Made by a program: the position numbers and the translations under genes
Source: Elasticomyces elasticus
Lineage: Eukaryota > Ascomycota > Dothideomycetes > Mycosphaerellales > Teratosphaeriaceae
Assembly (NCBI GenBank): GCA_035926095.1
Contig: JAVRQT010000014.1
Span: forward strand, 620,001-684,000
Reading direction: 5' to 3'
DNA: 64,000 nt
The notes under the pieces: generated by a model
Database searches by the model: none
What the model saw: the letters and a program-made list of their open reading frames with translations, nothing else
Told to the model about the DNA's origin: nothing
In this document: piece by piece, positions 42,581-53,451 of the stretch
How positions within the stretch are numbered: the first letter of the stretch is position 1
How the letters are laid out: each line of letters starts with the position of its first letter

Positions 42581-44072
42581 CTAATTCAGCAAACCCTTCA
42601 CACCATCCAGGCGACTGAAACAGAGCCTCCCTCCCTTCACAACACCAAGTACTTCGCTTTCAGGCTGGCCTAACAAAGAGATGTCATCAAGCGGATTCGA
42701 CTTCAGTACCAACAAGTCCGCAACGAAGCCTTCCTTGATCTGTCCAACGTCTTTTAGTCCCATCATCTTGGCCGGAGTGACTGTTGCGCTCCGCAGAACC
42801 TCCAACGGCGTCTGGACTTGAGCTCGCAGTGCGAACTCTCGGGACTGGAATATACCAACTGGGCTAAAAGCGATGGGTGGCAGGGTTAGCGGATGTCTCG
42901 AAAGCTAAAAGCACTCACCTGGCTACGAGATATCTCTGTGCTAAGTCTACCGAGACCACAAGCCATGACCGATGGCCGCAGCTTGTAGGTACTTAGCGAA
43001 TTCGAGACCTCGCACCCAAGGGTTACACCCATCGCTTTGCTTACCCCAGGAGATCGGTGCCAAAGCAGATCTCAACGCCCTCCTCAGCAGCAATCTTGAT
43101 CGCCTCCAGGCCTGCCGTCAGTGAGCGCCCATACACGTCTCGCTTTTCCGTAGGGAACATGCTCGACCCCGGACCATCTGCCGAGATAGCAAAGGTGACC
43201 AGGGTTGGAGTGAGGAAGACCTTCTTCTCGGCCATCAGCTTCGCGGTTTCTCGGTCAAGGAGGTTGCCGTGCTCGATTCCGCTGGCACCGTTGTTGACAG
43301 CTTGCTGGATCGAATCGGGCCTATACGCATGGACAGTAGTGTACGTCCCTCCAGCAGCGGCGGTCGTAGTAATGGCACGCATTTCTTCGGGATTGAACTG
43401 CGTATGCTCCATGGTCGTGCGTTTCGTGAGCATGCCACCACTTCCCATCACTTTGATGAAGTCGGAACCTTGCCTCAACTCGTCACGGGTCTTATGAACA
43501 GCTTCCGCCACTCCATCGACAATCCTTGCCAAGCCGACGAAGTGACCGCAACTCGGACACTCTGGATCCTGGCTCTCATGGGCTTCTCTGAAGTCACCAT
43601 GGCCACCATTCTGCGTCAGTGCGTGCCCGGCCCGCAACAGGCGTGGACCAGGGACAAGCCACTCTTCGATTGCCGACTTGAGAGCTGCTGGTGCTCCACC
43701 GCAATCGCGAACGGTCGTGAAGCCTCTGGAGAGCATGTCCCGACATACGTACGGGATCCGGAAAGCGGTCATGATCTCGTCGGGCTTCAGCATCTTGCCT
43801 ATGTCGCTTTCGCCAGGTGTTCCGCTGATGTGGACATGGCTATCTATCAGACCGGGAATCAAGTACTTGCTATCGAGGTCCACAACTATCACGCCGTCTT
43901 CCAAGACAGGCGAACCGACTGCGGTCGTGATAGACTCAATCTTACCACCTCGTGTACGGACCGTGGAGCCGGAGTGAACCGTTCCGTTGACAACGTCTAC
44001 CACGTTGGCATTGATGAATGTGTAGCTCGGCTCGGTTGGCGAAGGGAGCCATGGCTTGATGAAGTGCTCCAT
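42581..44072 (-). CDS. Metal-dependent amidohydrolase (prolidase/imidazolonepropionase-like)
   Basis: Two exons on the minus strand, 43045-44072 and 42581-42863, giving 436 residues. The 181-base intron between them is an introner-like element. It joins CFGTDLLG to PVGIFQSREF in frame. Metal ligands are in place: His79 and His81 (IDSHVHISG), the bridging Lys (SDFIKVMGSGG), TTVHAYRP, GIEHGN and FGTDLLG. The C-terminal segment TPLEVLRSATVTPAKMMGL, then DLLVLKSNPLDD is the beta-sandwich return of the superfamily. Relatives cleave Xaa-Pro dipeptides or cyclic amides; no substrate can be chosen from sequence. It is cytosolic by absence of targeting signals. Confidence 0.88.
42864..43044 (-). mobile_element. 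Introner-like element forming the amidohydrolase intron
   Basis: The 181-base intron starts GTAAGCAAAGCGATGGGTGT and ends CGCTAACCCTGCCACCCATC plus GCTTTTAG. It shares TAACCCTTGG and TCTCGGTAG, plus neighbouring bases, with the intron 47838-48016. It shares its 3' end with 14316-14478 and 46144-46216, and most of its length at roughly 70 percent (by eye) with the non-genic copy at 59159-59334. Confidence 0.75.
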
Positions 44073-44415
44073 GCTGAGTGTCAAATGTGCAAATTAATGT
44101 CTTACTGCGACAAATGGTGAGAGGATGGTGTCGTGGTGATATATGGCAAACCAATGTTGCTACATGGGCCCAGCATGCTCTATACACACCCAATAGCACT
44201 ACACTCTCGGCTTACCAGGGCTTTTTTCGCCCGTACGCTGCAACAGGATGCCTGCATTACTGAACCGACCTCGCGATTAGAAATCCGCTTAGGTTGCGTC
44301 CATCGAGGAACTGTGTGAAGCACCATCAAAAGCCACGCCCTGGACCAACCAACTGTCGCATGAACTGACCTATCAATAGTTCTACTCACAACCTCATCAG
44401 AACTGCCTTGCAAAC

Positions 44416-44958
44416 ATGGCTTTAGAGCAATACACGACACTCGCAACCCGCAGCGTGGTACATCGCACAATCGAACTCCCCGTCGATTGGCTCGACTTCT
44501 GCATACACCTCCAGGATCGACTCGGACGTTACAACGAGAAGACTTTGACTGCCGCAACCAATATGCTTGAGTTCCAGGCCGCGGTTGACGATATGCGCAA
44601 GGCGGAGCCATTCAGCATTTACGCCAGCTATGATCATGGACACTTACTCAACCTTGTCGACGGACGACCGCCCAAGGCTAAACAGTATGTGATTGGGAAC
44701 TCGGTGTTTGCGACGACAATGTCAAGACACGATGTGAGAGCTGCGCAGAGTCTGCCGATTTCGATCTTGATATGGCAGAGGCGAGAGGGATGGACTACCA
44801 TTGAGTTTGAGGTTGCTGCAAGCATGATTGGTGCGTTGTCTGAGGGTAACAGCGAGGCTATCGCCGCTGCTGAGAAAATTGACGAGTTGAGAGAGGGAGT
44901 TTTTGCAAAGATCTTCGAGGACGTCAAGGCTGGGAGGAAGGGTGGCAATGGTCTTTAA
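44416..44958 (+). CDS. DUF302 family protein, second copy
   Basis: Intronless, 180 residues. It shows the same pattern as the protein at 19588-20097: an early helix (CIHLQDRLGRY), EPFSIYASYDHGHLLNLVDG, an aliphatic strand (KQYVIGNSVFATTM) and the block SRHDVRAAQSLPISILIWQR, which corresponds to LRHDVTAGLFVPVEAYIIER of the other copy. A helical tail EAIAAAEKIDELREGVFAKI matches EALKQAAEILDAKLDQLWQF. The two proteins are old paralogues, not a recent duplication. The function of the family is unknown. Confidence 0.78.
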   Translation: MALEQYTTLATRSVVHRTIELPVDWLDFCIHLQDRLGRYNEKTLTAATNMLEFQAAVDDMRKAEPFSIYASYDHGHLLNLVDGRPPKAKQYVIGNSVFATTMSRHDVRAAQSLPISILIWQRREGWTTIEFEVAASMIGALSEGNSEAIAAAEKIDELREGVFAKIFEDVKAGRKGGNGL

Positions 44959-45823
44959 TAAGGACGTCGAGCTTCGGAGGTGGTCTTCGATCAAGATGTG
45001 ATGTTCGAGAGTGTCCTGTGCATAAAGGCTTCAGCATGCCACTTATCAATTTAGTACCACGTCTCAACTATCCAGTCCAGTAACGATGAAAAGGTCCAGG
45101 ATTGATCGAAACACTTCGAGTGACCAATTCCTCGGTTTCTGGCCATCGCCTCTTTTTGAGAGAAAGAAGGTGTAGCTTAGGTCCTTAAGCATTCAAGACC
45201 AGATTGTATCGTGGCCGCTTAGTTGTGGCAGCGGAATGCCCCTCTTCTCACGGCCATCAGGAGTTTACAGGCGCATACCTGTGTGACGAGGGCATCATAC
45301 GCACTTGAACTGTCAGGAGACAGGGTGGGTGACAGAAAGTAGTATTCGAGTTGCGGTGGATGCATATTTGGAATTGATTAAAAGTGTTTCCAAAAGTGCT
45401 GATCAAAAACTCGTTCTGGTGTCTTTGCCACCCGAGCTCCTGCTCAGCGCTGTCAGTCCGTGGTCGACACTTGCCGAAACATGCGCGATGTTTTTGAAAG
45501 CACTTTCGCCTCAGGTTCGCAACCGCGAGAATCTCATCTTGCCTTGCCCTCGTCTGACGTAGAACCATAACACTCACGCTAACGGACCCGGCCACGTCTG
45601 CGGAAGAGTTCTAGACTGGCGATCCGTGCGTGTATTTGACTCTAGCTCCACATCCTTGCATGCCACTTCATCAATGTCTTTTGGAATCTGTGCTTTGCTT
45701 TTCGCGATCTTGAGATGGTGAAGACTGGACCGTGTTGCCATCCATGCCAGCAAATCAATTCGCCAGGCTGCGGCGCGAAAACTCTGGACCCGAGGAGCAT
45801 ACACTGAGGCTGCGGTAAGACAC
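44959..45823. other. Intergenic region, no gene seen
   Basis: 865 bases between the second DUF302 gene and the histidine kinase. The short frames here (for example 45305-45562) have no family resemblance. It should contain the kinase promoter and possibly an unseen first exon. Confidence 0.45.
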
Positions 45824-48800
45824 ATGATGATGGTGACGGCCAATCGCAATACGTGCTGATCAGAATACGCGTCGCTATGTAGGACGGAGCACAGTCGTGA
45901 GAAGGATGTCTACAAATATCTGCACGCATGGGCAAGCCTGCACCGGCCTGTAGCTCTCTACCGACATGCCTTCCCACATCAGGAGGCCGCATTGCCAAAA
46001 CCAGAACCATGTGTTGACACAGCGTTGACAGCCTTCGCACAGCTATGTACGCTACGCTTGCAAGCTCGGCGCTGCTTGATCACTTTGATCACGGGTGGCA
46101 TCGAGTATGTGTTATCAGAGGCGACAAGAAGTATGAGCCTACAGTACGTCTCGCAGTTAGGCTAAACCTCTTCTATACTTTGAGACATCCGCTAACCTGC
46201 CATCCATCGCTTTCAGGTATGACACCTTCGATGACAGCAACGACGCTCCATGGCTGGGCTGTTGTAGCTTTCCACGAAGCGATGGTATCAACGACCTTGC
46301 AGTGGACGCCTGGCGCAAAGCTCGTCGATATCGTGATCTTCCCGAAGATAATGAGCATTACTACCGAGAGGGCGATTCGGCGCACTGGTTGATTGTGAGC
46401 GATGCCCGTAACGATCGGAAATACTGCGATCGGGCTTTCGTCAAGCGAGGACTCAACCTCAGATTCTTTTGTTCGGTTCCACTTCGCGACGCTCAGGGTT
46501 CTGTCATTGGTGCACTCAGCGTAATGGACGATAGGCCACGCTATGGTGTGAGTGCGGCGGAAATGCGTTTCCTTGAGGATAGCGCCGATACGATCACGTC
46601 CCATTTGGATGCCACAGTCGTGCGATCTAAGCAGCAAAGCAGCGAGCAGCTCATTAAGGCGCTCGGTCTCTTCAACAACCGGAAGTCCTCGCTCAGGGAG
46701 TGGTGGGTCGGGCAGGACAACGAACGCCTGAGAAAGACCGGGCGTTACCATGATCCTGCTGAGCGTGCTTCAGACCAACAAGAGAGGGAAGATCAGGAGT
46801 TTGGTGTACAGAACGGCTCGGACTTATCTGACGCTTCCGAGCGCCGCACGAGGCGCAAAGCTGTCGCCGAGTCGAAACAGGATGAAGTAGTCTCCCCTAC
46901 CACTTCAAATAACCTGGATGCAACCAATGCTCGAGGACAGCAGGATGTTGCCATGACTGACTTCGATCCACGCCCTGCGCAGACGGAAGAGGATCAGTCG
47001 GAGGTCGATGTCAGGATGTCCGATGTGCCAGAGAAGCATGGCAAAGCAGCTCAGCAGGTCGCCGCTTCGCACAAGCGAAACAAATCAAAGCCTGACAGCT
47101 TCGACCTAGCTCGCAAGATCGAGGATGTGTACGCCAGAGCTTCTAATCTCATCAATGAGGCAATGTAAGTGCTGTTGCGTAGGGTGGTCCGGACATGAGA
47201 CATTCGCTGACATCTCGACCCATGGCTTTGTAGGCGCGCCGAGGGTGTTGTTTTTGTCGACGCCAGAGCTGCATCTGCAACTATGAGAGGGAAGCATAAA
47301 CGTCTCCAACCGAGCAGCGATGGACCCTCGGCAACTGAGCATAGCTCTGGCACTCAAAGTGACGGCGCTACGAACAGCATGAGCGAGGACAATACTCATA
47401 GCGAAACTGCTAAGCCCGCCAAGCTATGTACGATCAATGGTTTTGCTACCCGTCGCAGGTCCACCTTGTCAGGCTCGAGTGCCTCGTCCTCTGGTCAGCT
47501 AGGCCTTAGTGAGATCGCATTGCGAGGTCTTATAAAAAGATATCCTCAGGGCAAGATTTTCAACTTTGCTGACTCGGGCGGAGTCTACTCCAGCTCGGGC
47601 GAGGAGCCAGCAACTACCGGGTCAAGCGAGGATGGTGATAGCCAGCAGACGAACTCCATTGGAGGACACAGAAGTCGGGCAAGTCGGGATGCAGCACGAC
47701 TTGGAAAGATTATGACTGGTGCGAAGACCATTGCGTTTCTGCCCATTTGGGACGACGTTTCCGAATCATTCAGCTCGTCAGTCTTTGTATGGAGCACAAC
47801 GCCGCAGCGCTTCTTCGATACTAGTGAAGATATTACAGTAGGTTTAACCCTTGGATGTGTTGCAGCATTATCTCAGGACCGCCGAAGATCGACAAGCTGT
47901 GCTCACTGGCCTCAGCTTGCTGTCTCGGTAGGGTTCAACGGAGATTGAAGGTCTCGCAGCCACGTCAAGCCCTTGCCTCTTACCGTATTGAGTCACCTGC
48001 TAACCATCACCTCTAGTACATCGCAGCCTTCAGCCATAGTCTCACGGCGGAACTCACACGACTAGAAACCATTGCTTCCGACAAGGCCAAGGGGACCTTC
48101 ATATCTTCTATCAGCCATGAGCTACGATCTCCGCTCCATGGTGTGCTCGCTGGGGCGGAGCTGCTACAAGAGACTGAACTTACTCGCTTCCAGCGAGAGA
48201 TGGCTTCGACGATTACCATGGCAGGCAGGACCTTACTTGATACGTAGGTAACGTCCTTGGCATCCCATCAGGGCGTGGCTAACGCTTGTAGCGTGGATCA
48301 TGTTCTAGACTACTCGAAGATCAGCAGCCGTCCTCATCGTGGAAACAACAAAAAGGCAAGGGCTTCCAAAAGCACCACGCAAAGTGTCTGTGTTGATCTC
48401 GCGCGCCTTACGGAGGAGTATGTGATGATATTTATCCACTCTGCGATTGCAACTGATCATGTTTAAGTGTTGTTGAGACCACAGTCTCCGCTCATCGATT
48501 TGCTCGACTTTCAACATCATCTACCAGCGACGACGATGGAAATACGACGCCGGGCTTGTCCTCGACTGCCTCGGTCCATGGTCAAGATTGTGAGGTCGCT
48601 GTTACTCTGGACATCTCCAACGAACATAGTTGGATGACGGACCTCTCACGCGGATCATGGACTCGCATCATTGGCAATCTTCTTGGTAAGTCCCCATTGT
48701 TCTGTTTTGCTTTCCTTGTCTTCCACACAGTACACAGGTCGAATGCAATCTACTTCACGCTCCCTATGCTTGTCGCGAGGATTAAGATTATCTGCTGATG

Positions 48801-50401
48801 CTGCGGCAGGCAATGCCCTTAAGTATACCAAAGCCGGAGTTGTCGCAGTGACACTAAGCGCACGTGAGTGTAGGTCGGACAGCATGGCTATTGAACTTGT
48901 GGTTCAGGACTCGGGCATTGGGATGACACCGCAGTTTCTCGCTGGCGACATGTTCACACCTTTCAAACAAGCCGACCCCAACACTACGGGTACTGGCCTC
49001 GGTCTCAGCATCGTCAAACAAATTGCCAAGGGCCTTGGTGCTAAGCTCAATGTGCAAAGCGAAATTGGAAAGGGCACAAGAATATCTGTCGCACTCGACA
49101 TCAACCTGAAACCCCAATCCGACGATGTCGAGAATGACGACCAGCATTTATTGGACGCGGCTGGGAAGATGGATTTACGGCACCTCCGCGTCCTGAATCT
49201 GGATGGGGACTCATCCAGAGCACATGCTGTGAGTCTCAGCGCGGCGCGGACAGCGTCCGAGTGGCTCAAATGTGCAGTCACAACAGGATCGCGTTGTGAA
49301 ATCAGTATTCATGCGGGTGCATGTGTTCTCGTTGAGAACGAACTGATACAGCTGGCAAAGACGCAACCTGAGACTGCGGCCTCGATTATCGCGGAGCTGT
49401 CTGGACAAGATCTGCAGCTCATCCTGATGAGCACGGACTTCCAGGCGACAGCGTCGGATATCTTGTTCGAAGACTTTCCCATCCAGCCCATATTCGTTCA
49501 TCAGCCGTAAGTCGAACTTTCTTTCGAATTGCTTCACATCCTGCTGTGCGGCCGACGTACAGCAGCATCAGCATTCAGTGATTTAGAGGGAACTACAGCT
49601 GACCTTTGCTCCTAGCTTTGGCCCACGAAAACTGCTTCGAGCGATTACGGCGCGAAAGACCACGGCAGCACGTACTGTGAGAGCTCCATCGTCTTACACC
49701 ACGACTCCCAGCCCCGGCGCTACCTTGGTTATGAATGGTGATGGTGTGATGCAGGCGAAGCATGAGTCTTTCCCTTGGAGATCCGATGTCGAAGATAAGA
49801 AGCCCTCTAATGGGCAGCCGAGAACTGTCGAGGCTAGTACGAGTGAGTCTGCCCTGACCTCGATGGCGCAGACACGGGAGCCACCAATGCCGGAATCGCC
49901 AGCGAGAGTGCAGTCGAACTCCGGATCTGCTCGCAACAGTGCTACATCCACGGATACTCACGTTTTATTGGTAGAAGACAATCCTATCAACATGCAGGTA
50001 AGTCCGACCTCAGCACTGCCAAGCCTCGCACTCTGCTCTGCGCACCAGCTGACACATTAAAGCTCCTCATGGCTCTAATGAAGAAGCTGCAAACTCCATT
50101 TGACACCGCCGTCAATGGTGCGGAAGCACTGGACCTGTTCTCGAAAAATCCATTCAAGTATTTCCTGGTCTTGACGGATATATCAATGCCTGTGATGGAT
50201 GGCAACCAGGCGGCGGCCAAGATGCGCGAAGTCGAAAACAAACACAGGAAGCTACCAAGGACGACCATCGTAGCGATCTCCGGCGTCATCAGCGCAGCAT
50301 CGAAAAAGGTCTCACTGGACTCGGGTATCGATAAGTACCTGACAAAGCCCGTGGGCATGAAGCACGTACGCGCTCTGATTGCGGAAGTGAAGGCGGTGTA
50401 A
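45824..50401 (+). CDS. Hybrid histidine kinase (GAF, HisKA, HATPase, receiver)
   Basis: Ten exons: 45824-45852, 45895-46143, 46217-47164, 47234-47837, 48017-48243, 48292-48417, 48468-48685, 48810-49506, 49616-49997 and 50063-50401, giving 1272 residues. The first exon and its 42-base intron are tentative; exons 2-10 are fixed by frame and motifs. A GAF-like N-terminus (ALTAFAQLCTLRLQARRCL, SEATRSMSLQ) comes first. Then come the H-box SSISHELRSPLHG (His644), N-box GNLLGNALKYTKAG, G1 VQDSGIGM, FTPFKQAD and G2 GTGLGLSIVK. The receiver has VEDNPINMQ, LTDISMPVMDG (Asp1199) and YLTKPVG. All phosphorelay residues are intact, so it should pass phosphate to an Ypd1-type carrier. No membrane segment is seen, so it is probably cytosolic. 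Three introns (2, 3, 4) resemble introner-like elements. Confidence 0.9.
46144..46216 (+). mobile_element. Short introner-like intron 2 of the histidine kinase
   Basis: A 73-base intron whose last 37 bases (GAGACATCCGCTAACC, TGCCATCCATCGCTTTCAG) repeat the 3' end of the amidohydrolase element almost exactly. Its 5' half is unrelated or lost. It looks like a shortened copy. Confidence 0.6.
47165..47233 (+). mobile_element. Short introner-like intron 3 of the histidine kinase
   Basis: A 69-base intron ending GAGACATTCGCTGACATC and CGACCCATGGCTTTGTAG, a diverged version of the same 3' end. The similarity is weaker than in the neighbouring intron, so descent from the element is probable but not certain. 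Confidence 0.45.
47838..48016 (+). mobile_element. Full-length introner-like intron 4 of the histidine kinase
   Basis: A 179-base intron separating SEDIT from YIAAFSHSL just before the HisKA domain. It shares TAACCCTTGGATGTG near the 5' end, ACAAGCTG in the middle, and GCTTGCTGTCTCGGTAG, AGAGATTG and CTCGCAGCCA with the amidohydrolase element, in the same order, and ends CTGCTAACCATCACCTCTAG. Confidence 0.65.
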
Positions 50402-51025
50402 GATGTTATGTGGGCAACACATGACAAGAGAGTAGCCATGAAATGGATACAAATACAACCCAGTGCGTTTGAGATGAGGCGAATACAGTACTTATCCAGA
50501 TGCATCCGCATCATGTCCAGAACCACTGTACACTCGGGTTGCGTTGGACAGGTATAGCCTTGCGAGCTTAGTGATTATGTGTTCAGATTTTACGCTGAAG
50601 CTGACTTCGTTCGACGGCTGGATTGAAGAGCAGAACGAATTTCTTTGTCAGAGGAATGTTCGGGACAAGTGTTCAGCATTCAAGTATAATTGTTTGACCT
50701 TCTTGGCTAATTGGTTAGCATGCAGGCATCGAGAAGAGGAACATTAGCATAAGCGATGTCTATACGGCTGACTACAAGTTTTCGGTAAGCCGAACTATGA
50801 ACAGCTCGGCTGCTTTCTCGGCATGCGGTCACAGCTTGTCACACGCCATCGTCCGAAACACTAGCATTTGGTTAAGCAACACCTTCGAGCGAATAACTGA
50901 CAGCATGATGACAATCTTCTCTGTGCCAGTCAAAATTACAAGAAAAATTGCAGGAGAAACACAAAGCGTTCATAAATTTCTTCGGGTTCCTCAGCACAGA
51001 CAGCAGACACAGCAGCAACATAATC
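50402..51025. other. Intergenic region between histidine kinase and aquaglyceroporin
   Basis: 624 bases with no supported frame. Both genes point the same way, so the right part should carry the aquaglyceroporin promoter. Confidence 0.45.
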
Positions 51026-53321
51026 ATGGCACAACCCCTTGATCGAGTTCGCACGTCTAGGAGCCGAGAAGCTCAACACACCGGAATGTCCACACATGCA
51101 AACAATGATCAGGATCTCGGGTTAGCGATGTCGCCGTGGGAGACTATCGTCCGCCAGCACCCCTCGAAGACTCATTACCAAGCCGGGTACCGTGAGCTCA
51201 ACGATTGGATAGAGCAGCAGGACCAGCAACCGGAAATCAATTTAGCGGCGACCTTCCCTCATCAGCTAAGGTTCCGCAAGCGAATGCCAGATGCAGAACA
51301 GGACGAGTCCCTACGATCTGGAGAGGACGTGGAGGACGAGCCACGAGCTCAAGCTGCTGCCAATCGGCGTGACGAGCAGGAGATGGCCCAAATGCGCTCC
51401 AGCGAGTCTAGACAGCAAACTCGAACTTCTCACGGTTAGTACAAGCGGTCAGCCAATAGAGCACGTGTCTCCGATATCTCTCTGTCCCGAAATCGACCGA
51501 CCATCCTACTATGCCGACTGCACAAGCACATCCTCATGTCTGCATCGTGGGGAAGCCACTTTAGTGATCGTCTACATCTTTCGATAATGCCTTCAGACGT
51601 TGCGACGTTCCAATCTGCTTCTAACATTGCTTCGGCGGTACTAATACGACGTCCAGATGCAACATCCACAATTGATTTCCAAAGCAAGTCCGCCGACGAT
51701 GACCAGTCTCGTCTTCCTCCAGATGCACCGCACAACACATGGGCGAACTTCCGCACAAAGCACAGACGTATACTTGCCGAGTTCTTGGGTAAGTCGTCTC
51801 GTCGTCACAGCTCATTGTGATGCTGACGGAGTCAGGAACTACCCTTGTGATGTTTATCGGCATCTGTGCAAATCTCACATACGTTACATCAGACGGGCAA
51901 CACGTCAACCTACTGGCAGTCGATCTAGTCTGGGGTTCCGCAGTCATGATCGGCATATATGTCTCCGGTGGTGCGTCTGGTGGGTAAGTGCTCGTCCTAC
52001 TGCCGTTGAGAGATTGGCCTCAGCATACCACAGTTCAGCCCGTTTTCCATGCAGTACACCAAATCGTTAGAAGTACAACCAGCTGACTATACACAGCTTC
52101 CTGAATCCATCAATCACCATTATGCTGTCGGTACTCCGCGGCTTCCCCGCCAAGCGTGTACCATCATATATCGTAGCAGAAGTGTTCGGTGCCTTTGTTG
52201 GTGCAATACTAGCGTATGCGATCAATCGCGACAATATTATGCATCTGCACGAAGGCTTAATACCGGAATCCACTGGTATCTATTTCTATACTCAGCCACA
52301 GTCTTGGATCAGCCCCATTACGGCATTCTTCAATGGATTCCTGGTGTCGGCGGTGCTTGGCTGCGCGGTCATGGCTCTTGGTGCGTCCACAGCATCTCTT
52401 ATGAGGTGCGCCAGATCATGGCAACAGGGGCCATTTGCTAATCATATGGGAATATAGGTGACTCCGGGAACTCTCCTCCAGGAGCCGGTATGCATGCCTT
52501 GTAAGATGTCACTGATATGCTACGGGACCCCAACACTAAAGTTCTTGTCAGCATCATTGGTCTCGTTGTAACGACCTGCACTATCATCGGCTCTTACTCC
52601 ACTAGCGCCTGCTTGAATCCCGCAAGAGACTTCGGTATGTACAAAGCCCCTGACATCTACGGTCGAGGGAATTTGGTTCGCAAGTAGCGAGAGTAACGAT
52701 ACTGATGTCAATGGACGAAAAGGTCCACGTCTCGCCACCATGGCCTTGGGCTATCCTCGAAGCCTCTTCACGGAATATCACAACTGGTAAGCCAGCCCAC
52801 GGCCTAAGAATGTTCAAACTCTGGCATCGACTGACTTGCAAATCGCGACGAACAGGTGGATCTGGGGTCCTTGGGGCGCAGATGTGAGTAGAACGACAAG
52901 TCAATCGCTCCCAAATCGCCAGCAGCTGTTGTGCTGCTACCGTTAGCTTTCTGTGCCTCAGCCTTGATTGCCAGGATGAAACTGGCTCCGTACCGACTCT
53001 CGAGACAGAAAGCTCATACTGACGACCAACGCTTTTAGGTGACTGGTGCGCTTATGGGCGGCTTCATATACGATGTAAGGGCAGACTACGCTGTCTCTCT
53101 GTACAATGGCTGACAAACAGATCTTCATCTTCCGTGGCAGCGAAAGCCCAGTAAACTTCTCGCTCTGGCGTTACAAGATGGAATTAATGAAGAGAGAAGA
53201 CGACATGCTTCGACGACTCGGACAGCGGAAGAGAGCTGAGCAGGTAGAACGGAAAATCGAGGAAGGTCTGGGAGCTGTGAATGGCGAGAGTTTGCGCATG
53301 GACAGAGGGCGTGCATTTTGA
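51026..53321 (+). CDS. Aquaglyceroporin (major intrinsic protein)
   Basis: Ten exons: 51026-51434, 51597-51788, 51836-51983, 52097-52380, 52458-52500, 52552-52634, 52723-52786, 52856-52883, 53039-53074 and 53121-53321, giving 495 residues. The second exon could start at 51657 instead (in frame, 20 residues shorter). A hydrophilic N-terminal extension of about 185 residues precedes six membrane helices. The two pore loops are GFLNPSITIM (NPS at about 253-255) and SACLNPARDFGP (NPA at about 381-383). The Asp after NPAR is the glycerol-facilitator type. ALMGGFIYDIFIFRGSESPV ends the pore, followed by a charged 60-residue tail. Such proteins pass glycerol and water across the plasma membrane. Exons 5-9 are unusually small. 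Confidence 0.87.
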
Positions 53322-53451
53322 GTCCATTTAGACACGATGAGAGATATTAATTGCCTTTCTGACAGATACTGTTTGTGGTCGTTCCAACATACAAGCCTAT
53401 TACCTCCAATAGAACGATAAGACTGCTCTTCAGCCATCAAGCGACTCGTGT

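Noticed and set aside
43269..44120. 283-codon plus-strand frame antisense to the amidohydrolase
   Set aside because: The minus strand has a complete enzyme with all metal ligands, so this frame is its antisense shadow.
48686..48809. 124-base kinase intron as a possible introner-like element or snoRNA host
   Set aside because: It lacks the shared element blocks, and no convincing C/D or H/ACA boxes are seen.
51435..51596. 162-base aquaglyceroporin intron 1 as a further introner-like element
   Set aside because: The length fits, but none of the shared blocks could be aligned, and the acceptor choice is itself uncertain.
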